From: Planctomycetaceae bacterium | Lineage (GTDB): Bacteria; Planctomycetota; Planctomycetia; Pirellulales; UBA1268 | DNA length: 13,833 bases | NCBI GenBank assembly: GCA_030616935.1 | Contig: JAUWWJ010000010.1 | Coordinates: 1 to 13,833 of the forward strand | Reading direction: 5' to 3' | Shown here: positions 8,883 to 13,833 of the stretch, in pieces | Layout of the letters: each line of letters starts with the position of its first letter | Position numbering within the stretch: position 1 is the stretch's first letter | Notes under the pieces: generated by a model | Databases searched by the model: none | What the model was told of the DNA's origin: nothing | The model's input: only the letters and a program-made list of their open reading frames with translations | Translations under genes and position numbers: made by a program

Positions 8883-10006
8883 GAGCTTGAAATCTCCTGA
8901 ATCAAATCATGAGCAAGCGTGACATCATTTGGGTGTTGATTGTCAGCTAGAAGTGTTGAGAGGAGACGCTCAGCAAGTGTGCCCTGAGGGTAAAGCGTTG
9001 CAATTGTATCGGAATCAATTTTATTTTTAATATCCAGATCAACAGTGCATGTTCGAAATAGTTTTTGTACCTTTTGTATGGACTGATGTAATTCATTCTG
9101 CTCGTCAGTCGATAATTGACCAGATAGTTTGAGATCCAGTATTACGGTATGTGGATCAAGGGAGTCACATGTTTTCTGAAGTTCAGAAATATCATTTATG
9201 GTATGCAGGGTTCGGTCAATGCGTACAAAACGAATTTTCCCAGGGCTCAATCGTTTGTAGCTCTTTAATTGAGCTTGTTCAAAATCAAGAAGCCATGCTG
9301 AGCCAGGGTGCTTGCATCGGACTGAGTCCGGCGTATGCGTTCCAGCCATAAAAAGTTGTGAATTAGATCCTGAAGATGTGGTTGGAAACGGAACATGGAT
9401 GTGCCCCAGTAGCCACGTTGTGAGACCGATCGCCTCGAGGTCAGGCATCGTCATAGTGAAATAACGATCATTGGCGTCTAGCCCGAGGCCAGTGACGTTG
9501 CCATGTGCAATTCCGATGCGAAGTGCTGATAGATTTTTCTCGGCATCGGCGATCCAGGAAGTCATTGGATCCTTCCCTGTTTTCGATGGACAGGGGCATG
9601 GGAAAAACTGGATAGTCTCTCCGCTCATTTCAAAAGTAACAACGGAGGTTGTTGTAAGTAGTTCGATATTTGAGAACTCTGATGACACCTTGTGAAAACG
9701 TTTCCATACTTCTGTGTCATCACCAGCGTAGAAATCATGATTACCAGGAAGAACAAGAACTGAAGTGCCCGAAAATTTATTTAGTATGCCGACAGTACGT
9801 TCGATGTACGGCGTCTTCACACGGGTGGAATCAAAGAGGTCACCACTAATGATGAAGAAATCAGCATGACTGTCGTTCGCAGTCTCGATAAGACGTTCGA
9901 GGGCTTCGAAGCGCTCCTCGAGAAGCTGGTTACGAGCCTCATCTCCATGCTGCCGAAACGGCATTCCGATGTGATTATCTGCAGTATGGACGATGCGAAT
10001 AGTCAT
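8879..10006 (-). CDS. YhaO/SbcD/Mre11-like DNA repair exonuclease (calcineurin-type metallophosphoesterase)
   Basis: Probable Mn-dependent DNA nuclease acting with the Rad50-like ATPase encoded next to it. The 375-aa protein has all five metallophosphoesterase motifs in order: D10 and H12 in HTADNHIG, D56 in ISGDLFD, N89-H90-D91 in LPGNHDF, H168 in GIAHGN, and H202/H204 in LLGHIHVPF. This is the residue set that coordinates two metal ions in SbcD and Mre11. The C-terminal part (about 260-375, including HTVILDLKLSGQLS) matches the capping/partner-binding region position of YhaO-like proteins, but I cannot assign it in detail. The start at 10006 is supported by AAGGA (complement of 10016-10020) nine bases upstream. 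The gene follows the aminotransferase by 39 bases and overlaps the ATPase by four, so cotranscription is likely. Family is firm; the choice between YhaO and SbcD subfamilies is inferred from the hook-less partner. Confidence 0.92.
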   Translation of the reverse strand: MTIRIVHTADNHIGMPFRQHGDEARNQLLEERFEALERLIETANDSHADFFIISGDLFDSTRVKTPYIERTVGILNKFSGTSVLVLPGNHDFYAGDDTEVWKRFHKVSSEFSNIELLTTTSVVTFEMSGETIQFFPCPCPSKTGKDPMTSWIADAEKNLSALRIGIAHGNVTGLGLDANDRYFTMTMPDLEAIGLTTWLLGHIHVPFPTTSSGSNSQLFMAGTHTPDSVRCKHPGSAWLLDFEQAQLKSYKRLSPGKIRFVRIDRTLHTINDISELQKTCDSLDPHTVILDLKLSGQLSTDEQNELHQSIQKVQKLFRTCTVDLDIKNKIDSDTIATLYPQGTLAERLLSTLLADNQHPNDVTLAHDLIQEISSS

Positions 10007-10045
10007 ATGTGCTCGTCCTTCATAAGGTGTGGTTTGAACGTGTTC

Positions 10046-11305
10046 TTAGAATGTCAATTGTGCTTGTGACAACCGATTATGAAGTTCAGCCATAAGTTCG
10101 TCTTCAGCCGCTTCATTGGGAGCTTCATAGGTGACTGAAAATCGTGTGTACGCCCCACAGTCATCCCATGGAACTGTTGAAATTGACAGTTCTTTAATCA
10201 GGAATTGACCGGCCTCAGAAGCATTCGCAAAAGTTTGTTTGCCAGCGCCTTTTGGGCTTTTTGTGTACAGGAAGTATGTGCCTCCTGGCATTTCACACTC
10301 AAAGCCAACGCCTCGAAGAACACCAACAAGCTTTTCGAGTCGACGACGATATTTTTCCCGAACTTGATTGGGGATAGCAGGGTCTGCAAGCGCAGCGGCA
10401 GAAGCTTTTTGAATTGCGATAAATTGACCAGAATCACAATTATCTTTTACATCGGCGAAAGCTTGCACGAGCTTTTCATGACCACAAACCCAGCCAAGCC
10501 GCCAGCCGATCATGTGAAATCCTTTTGACATTGAGTGGACTTCGACACCGACATCTTTCGCGCCCTCGATTGATAAAAAAGAGAGGGGTGCTGTTTCGTA
10601 CGAAAGCATCATGTGTGCTGCGTCTTGAACAACAATGATCCGATTCTTTTTTGCAAAGTCGACAACCTTTTTGTAGAAATCTTTAGTCGCTGTTTGACCG
10701 GTCGGGCTGTTCGGGTAGCAGAGTACAAGAATCTTACTCCGAGAGAGAACGTCTGCAGGAATACCATCAAGGTCTGGGAAAAAGTTATTTTCAGGTACAA
10801 GCGGAAGCTTATGAACGTCACCACCAAACCACTGGGTTGCAGTGCCAGCAACTGGGTAGCCAGGCACAGTCATGAGAGTAACATCTCCCGGATTTATAAA
10901 AGCAGCTGGAAGCATTGCATAAGCAGTCTTTGACCCAATGCAATGATTAATTTCTTTTGCGGGATCAAGAACAACACGAAATTCCCGTTCCATGAAAGCG
11001 GCGACTGCTTCTTTGAACTCCAGAATACCGTTGTCAGCGTAACCACGATTTTCTGGTCGATCAATTTCTCGCCTCATGACATCCCGAACACTTTCGGGTG
11101 CCATTTCATCATTTTCACCGATACCAAAGTCGAGCATTTTCCGTTCGGGATGTTCAGCTAAAGCAAGGCGTTTGGCTCGCTTGATGAGTTCAAATTTGTA
11201 GACCTCAGTGCCTTTCCCATAACCGGCTCCACCAATCCGTTCCGCAAATCGATCCTGAAACCAAGGGTCAGTCGTAGGTGGGCTAGTGGGACTTGCAGTC
11301 GACAT
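10046..11305 (-). CDS. dapL: LL-diaminopimelate aminotransferase (DapL type, PLP-dependent)
   Basis: Fold type I aminotransferase of 419 aa. DapL interconverts tetrahydrodipicolinate plus glutamate with LL-diaminopimelate plus 2-oxoglutarate, giving a one-step route to lysine and the peptidoglycan precursor that bypasses DapC/D/E. Visible landmarks: GIGENDEM at 61-68, YADNG at 89-93, SKTAYA at 125-130, N199 in YPNSPTG, D228 in VVQDAAH, the PLP lysine K261 in SMSKGFHMIGW and R269 in WRLGW. The SK motif followed by a GWRLGW block fits DapL and related class I/II enzymes. A variable Ser/Thr/Pro-rich N-terminus (residues 2-13) precedes the conserved DPWFQDRFAERIGG. Only a weak ribosome-binding site (GAAAG) precedes the ATG. 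A weak promoter-like pair lies upstream on this strand (TTGGAT at 11400-11405, 17-base spacer, TATCTT at 11377-11382). It is first of three tightly spaced genes with the nuclease pair. Substrate is inferred from similarity; another aspartate-type aminotransferase cannot be ruled out. Confidence 0.82.
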   Translation of the reverse strand: MSTASPTSPPTTDPWFQDRFAERIGGAGYGKGTEVYKFELIKRAKRLALAEHPERKMLDFGIGENDEMAPESVRDVMRREIDRPENRGYADNGILEFKEAVAAFMEREFRVVLDPAKEINHCIGSKTAYAMLPAAFINPGDVTLMTVPGYPVAGTATQWFGGDVHKLPLVPENNFFPDLDGIPADVLSRSKILVLCYPNSPTGQTATKDFYKKVVDFAKKNRIIVVQDAAHMMLSYETAPLSFLSIEGAKDVGVEVHSMSKGFHMIGWRLGWVCGHEKLVQAFADVKDNCDSGQFIAIQKASAAALADPAIPNQVREKYRRRLEKLVGVLRGVGFECEMPGGTYFLYTKSPKGAGKQTFANASEAGQFLIKELSISTVPWDDCGAYTRFSVTYEAPNEAAEDELMAELHNRLSQAQLTF

Positions 11306-11371
11306 GTCGATCTTTCTGTCAGGAGGTAAATAATCCGTGCAGGATCTTAAGGGTTCAGCGTATATTTGAAT

Positions 11372-11454
11372 TACTGAAGATAAAATTTTCCTGGAAGAAA
11401 TCCAAGCAGTACGTTGAGATTACCCTCAATGATGGCCTTCAGTATCAAATACTG
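11372..11454 (+). repeat. Overlapping inverted repeats upstream of the small ORF
   Basis: TACTGAAG (11372-11379) is the exact reverse complement of CTTCAGTA (11437-11444). The second arm overlaps another perfect inverted repeat, CAGTAT-caa-ATACTG (11440-11454), so only one of the two stems can form at a time. Between them lies TTGAG-attacc-CTCAA (about 11414-11429). The last stem ends one base before the GTGAGG ribosome-binding site of the small ORF. The arms are seen directly; a role as operator, leader structure or attenuator is only inference. Short arms such as these can arise by chance. Confidence 0.35.
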
Positions 11455-11467
11455 GTGAGGTATCATC

Positions 11468-11614
11468 ATGTGGCAAGAGGTCAAAATAATGAATGACACA
11501 TTCCAGATATCTACCAGTCGCGTTATTTCTGCATCTGATTACGGACCACTGGACGGTTGTTTTGATCCGTTTGAGGACGAGGATGCTATCGAGGAACTGA
11601 TAACGTTCGAGTAG
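11468..11614 (+). CDS. Small acidic protein of unknown function (48 aa)
   Basis: An ATG at 11468 opens 48 codons to a TAG at 11612-11614. GGTGAGG (11454-11460) lies seven bases before the start, a better ribosome-binding site than that of dapL. A second in-frame ATG at codon 8 has no comparable site. The product begins MWQEVKIMNDTFQ; its C-terminal half is strongly acidic (DPFEDEDAIEELITFE), with one cysteine in LDGCFDPF and no membrane segment or known motif that I recognise. It converges on uspA, leaving 20 bases between stops. The acidic tail and small size would fit a protein that binds or inhibits a basic partner, but nothing here shows that. It could be a chance ORF; the ribosome-binding site and the protein-like composition argue for a real gene. 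Confidence 0.45.
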   Translation: MWQEVKIMNDTFQISTSRVISASDYGPLDGCFDPFEDEDAIEELITFE

Positions 11615-11634
11615 CTTTTGTAAGTGACTTTGGG

Positions 11635-12072
11635 TTATTCGTCGTCAGTACGTCTGAGCACAAGAACCCTGCACGGGGCGTGACGTAAGACTCGCTCAGC
11701 GACACTGCCTAAGAAGAGTCGCTTCATGCCGTGGTATCCGTGCGATGGGATAAGGATGAGATCAGCTTCATGTCGTTTTGCATAGTCAGCGATTTCAAGC
11801 CCTGGTGTTCCAACCGTTACAGCAAGATGAGCACCGTCGGCGCCTTGATCATATGCAAGTTTTTTGAGGGCAGTTGTTACTTTTTCAGTTCGAGAGACAT
11901 CAGTGATGTCGCCGAGCAAAACACCAGGTGACATCGTCTCAAGTGGCAGCATGACGTGAATGAGATGAAGTTGCGATGGACTATCAACAATCTCAAGAGC
12001 AGTTTCTATTGCACCAGCCGATGCGATGGAGAAGTCAATTGGTACAACAACAGTGGAAACATGAAGTGCCAT
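11635..12072 (-). CDS. UspA-family universal stress protein
   Basis: Single-domain Usp of 145 aa, the usual family size, with a Rossmann-like alpha/beta fold that binds ATP in many members. It starts with TVVVPIDFSIAS (D13 in the conserved strand-1 position) and ends with the loop PSHGYHGMKRLFLGSVAERV (109-128) and CRVLVLRR. The nucleotide loop usually reads G-x2-G-x9-G-(S/T). Here G112, nine residues, G122 and S123 are kept, but the first glycine is replaced by P109, so ATP binding is likely but not certain. The start is supported by AAGG (12079-12082, complement) six bases upstream. It follows the AGCS symporter by 20 bases on the same strand and is probably cotranscribed, perhaps as a stress-related partner of that transporter. 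The family is clear; the exact role is unknown. Confidence 0.92.
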   Translation of the reverse strand: MALHVSTVVVPIDFSIASAGAIETALEIVDSPSQLHLIHVMLPLETMSPGVLLGDITDVSRTEKVTTALKKLAYDQGADGAHLAVTVGTPGLEIADYAKRHEADLILIPSHGYHGMKRLFLGSVAERVLRHAPCRVLVLRRTDDE

Positions 12073-12092
12073 AGCACACCTTCTTCAATTGA

Positions 12093-13676
12093 TTAGTCGT
12101 AGACAACAAATTCGTTGTTTTTATATCGTCGCCAATAGTCTTTTAAGAGAGCCTTAACACGGGGAGCAAGAATGACTCCTCCGATAATATTCGGAAAGGC
12201 CATAGACAGAATCATGAGATCAGAGAACTCGATAACATTATCTAAGGACGCAACAGCTCCGAGTATGATGAATCCGAGAAAAATAATTCGATAAACAATA
12301 ACGGCTTGTTTTGTTGTCCCGAAAATATATTGCCAAGCTTTCTCCCCGTAGTATGACCAACTGATCATTGTCGAGTATGCAAAGAGAAATACCGATATAT
12401 TGAGGATGGTTGGAAACCAACTGAGTGTTTCAGAGAATGCCCAGCGAGTCATTTCAACTCCTTGGCCAGCATCCGGTGTGTTATAGGCCCCACTCACAAT
12501 GACAACCAGCGCTGTCATTGTGCAGATAACAACCGTATCAATGAACGGTCCAAGCATAGCCACGAGACCTTCACGGACGGGCTCATCTGTTTTTGCTGCT
12601 GCATGAGCAATAGCAGCAGATCCGACGCCAGCTTCATTCGAGAAAACTGCTCGACGAATACCCTGCACAAGTACACCAATAAAGCCGCCGTATGCGGCCT
12701 CTGGTGACACGCAGGATCGCACAATGAGCACAGCCGCATCAGGAATTTGCTTTATGTGAATAACGAGAATGACAAGTCCAGCTAATACATAGATGCCACA
12801 CATAAGAGGAATAATTTTCTCAGTAACCTGCCCAATGCGCTTAATTCCACCAATAATGACAAGGCCAACGAGGAAGGCGAGAACGCTACCAAAAACCCAG
12901 TTGATTCCTGCTATATCGCCAAGCATTCCGCGGACAGCCGATGTGGCTTGGTTTGCCTGAAACATATTGCCCCCACCAAAAGAACCGCCGATACAGAAAA
13001 GGGCAAAGATAAGACCAAAAGCTTTTGCTACAGGAAAAGGAAAGCCGCGTTCTTGCAGACCAATCTCAAGATAGTGCATCGGTCCGCCGTCGACCGTGCC
13101 ATCAGGACGAACTTTTCGGTAGACCATTGCGAGGGTGCATTCATTAAATTTTGCAGTCATGCCGAGAAGGCCAATCAATATCATCCAGATAACAGCACCG
13201 GGACCACCTGTGTGAATGGCCACAGCAACACCAGCAATATTACCAAGACCAACCGTTGCACTGAGGGCAGAGGTAAGAGCCTGAAAGTGCGAGATTTCCC
13301 CAGGATCATTTGGGTTGTCGTATCGTCCACGTGTGATGTCGATGGCATGTTTGAAACCACGAATGTTGAGCCATTTGTGATAGATCGTAAAGAAAAGAGA
13401 TCCACAACAGAGAATCAGCACGATCAAAGGAATGGGAACGGCTGGTACCGGCTCCCAGAAGAGAACCTTTGCCATGTTGCCTACAATTGTTCCAAACTGT
13501 GCGTCGATAGACTCAGAAAGCGATTGTGTTACGTTTTCATCAGTTGCTCTCCCCTCAATTTTTTCGGTGATGTTTTCGCCAGTTTCATTACTTTGAGCAA
13601 GAACTGCCGGACTCGAACCGGTAAGAGGGAAGAGGCAGATGAAACAGATAAAAAGTTTTAAGGACCGGGATGGCAT
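12093..13676 (-). CDS. Sodium:alanine symporter family (AGCS) transporter with N-terminal signal peptide
   Basis: Inner-membrane secondary transporter importing alanine, glycine or related amino acids with Na+ (or H+). The 527-aa protein carries typical AGCS blocks: TSALSATVGLGNIAGVAVAI at 135-154 followed by GGPGAVIWM at 157-165, the cytoplasmic segment VYRKVRPDGTVDGGPMHYLE at about 185-204, and RAVFSNEAGVGSAAIAHAA at 342-360. About ten or eleven hydrophobic spans follow the first at 81-98. Unlike the classic members (about 450-490 aa) it starts with a signal-like segment (residues 1-27: KLF.., hydrophobic core, AVLA then Q28) and a polar stretch (about 28-70) before the first transporter helix. 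The ATG at 13676 has only a weak GGA upstream. A plausible sigma-70 promoter lies just upstream. It is the first gene of a pair with uspA. Substrate and coupling ion are inferred from the family. Confidence 0.93.
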   Translation of the reverse strand: MPSRSLKLFICFICLFPLTGSSPAVLAQSNETGENITEKIEGRATDENVTQSLSESIDAQFGTIVGNMAKVLFWEPVPAVPIPLIVLILCCGSLFFTIYHKWLNIRGFKHAIDITRGRYDNPNDPGEISHFQALTSALSATVGLGNIAGVAVAIHTGGPGAVIWMILIGLLGMTAKFNECTLAMVYRKVRPDGTVDGGPMHYLEIGLQERGFPFPVAKAFGLIFALFCIGGSFGGGNMFQANQATSAVRGMLGDIAGINWVFGSVLAFLVGLVIIGGIKRIGQVTEKIIPLMCGIYVLAGLVILVIHIKQIPDAAVLIVRSCVSPEAAYGGFIGVLVQGIRRAVFSNEAGVGSAAIAHAAAKTDEPVREGLVAMLGPFIDTVVICTMTALVVIVSGAYNTPDAGQGVEMTRWAFSETLSWFPTILNISVFLFAYSTMISWSYYGEKAWQYIFGTTKQAVIVYRIIFLGFIILGAVASLDNVIEFSDLMILSMAFPNIIGGVILAPRVKALLKDYWRRYKNNEFVVYD

Positions 13677-13713
13677 GGCAAATATCCATATGAAGTAACA
13701 AATCCCAAATTTT

Positions 13714-13743
13714 AGAATACGAAGTTCCAGCCATTACTGGCAA
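13714..13743 (-). promoter_or_regulatory. Candidate sigma-70-like promoter of the symporter-uspA pair
   Basis: Read on the - strand, TTGCCA (complement of 13738-13743, 5 of 6 to TTGACA) is separated by 18 bases from TATTCT (complement of 13714-13719, 4 of 6 to TATAAT). It lies about 37 bases upstream of the symporter ATG, inside the 80-base divergent spacer. The match is moderate, and the host's promoter preference is unknown. Confidence 0.35.
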
Positions 13744-13756
13744 CGACATAATTTTT

Positions 13757-13833
13757 ATGAGTGAACAGGAGAAGAAAGAAGGCCACAAAATTCGACTTGA
13801 TCCGGCAGTCAGATCAAGAACACCAAGCCGAAT
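13757..13833 (+). CDS. Start of an unidentified divergent gene (cut by window edge)
   Basis: An ATG at 13757 opens a frame that stays open for the remaining 25 codons to the end of the window. The visible N-terminus is short, charged and hydrophilic (MSEQEKKEGHKIRLDPAVRS), so it is not a membrane or signal segment. It points away from the symporter, with 80 bases between the two starts, as expected for divergent genes. No clear Shine-Dalgarno precedes the ATG, and the frame is open back to a TGA at 13691, so the start could differ. I do not recognise the family from this fragment. It may instead be a chance ORF. Confidence 0.4.
   Translation, partial: MSEQEKKEGHKIRLDPAVRSRTPSR

Larger units (their letters stand above)
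11306..11634. other. 329-base intergenic stretch between dapL and uspA
   Basis: This region holds no long gene. On the + strand it has a near-perfect Shine-Dalgarno AGGAGGT (11321-11327) nine bases before a GTG that opens only ten codons (11337-11369). It then has an inverted-repeat cluster (11372-11454) and a small ORF (11468-11614). The + frame from 11338 to a TGA at 11494-11496 is open without an ATG of its own except one inside dapL (11293); its later part (KQYVEITLNDGLQYQILVRY) looks protein-like but lacks a convincing start. On the - strand it should carry the dapL promoter. No clear intrinsic terminator for uspA or the small ORF was found near 11615-11634. Confidence 0.6.

Noticed and set aside
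11377..11405. Promoter-like TTGGAT-17-TATCTT on the - strand before dapL
   Set aside because: Only 3 of 6 and 4 of 6 matches, about 70 bases from the start; too weak to list as a feature, so it is mentioned only in the dapL entry.
12948..13661. 237-codon open frame on the + strand
   Set aside because: It is antisense to the strongly supported AGCS symporter. Its composition (many Lys, Arg, Thr, Cys without family motifs) fits a shadow frame caused by the symporter's codon use.
1..13833. CRISPR array, insertion sequence, prophage or toxin-antitoxin genes
   Set aside because: No regularly spaced repeats, transposase motifs, terminal inverted repeats, integrase or phage structural genes were seen. 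The small ORF at 11468 has no paired partner.

Overview
The window looks like chromosomal sequence of a bacterium, most likely a planctomycete or a close PVC-group relative. The strongest hint is a DapL-type aminotransferase whose sequence style (GIGENDEMAP, YADNG, HCIGSKTA, SMSKGFHMIGWRLGW) I associate with planctomycetes. A signal-peptide-bearing AGCS symporter is compatible with this. Base composition appears intermediate (high 40s % G+C by eye, not computed). No mobile element, CRISPR array, rRNA or tRNA was seen, and gene order is dense.

Left part (1-6445, + strand): the 3' part of recC, then recB and recD, joined by 4-base ATGA overlaps. This is the complete catalytic core of a RecBCD (exodeoxyribonuclease V) enzyme. 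RecB carries all UvrD-type helicase motifs plus the C-terminal nuclease residues, and RecD carries the second (5'-3') helicase. The recC start lies outside the window.

Middle (6477-11305, - strand): convergent to recD after only 31 bases. Read in the direction of transcription, it holds a DapL-like aminotransferase, then a YhaO/SbcD-like metallophosphoesterase nuclease, then a YhaN/Rad50-like AAA ATPase whose ATG overlaps the nuclease stop. Two separate double-strand-end-processing machines, RecBCD and an Mre11-Rad50-like pair, therefore lie tail to tail. The Rad50-like protein has no CxxC zinc hook; a short segment predicted to be beta-rich sits in the middle of its coiled coil instead.

Intergenic stretch (11306-11634): no long gene. 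It holds a probable small acidic 48-aa protein on the + strand with a good ribosome-binding site, preceded by a cluster of inverted repeats and a strong but unexplained Shine-Dalgarno-like sequence.

Right part (11635-13833): a - strand pair, a sodium:alanine (AGCS) symporter followed by a UspA stress protein, probably one transcript. A divergent + strand gene start is cut by the window edge. Apart from the small ORF region and the unusual Rad50-like centre, these are recognisable families. I found no clear new multi-gene system; the best candidate for something undescribed is the DNA-end-processing neighbourhood with its hook-less Rad50-like partner.
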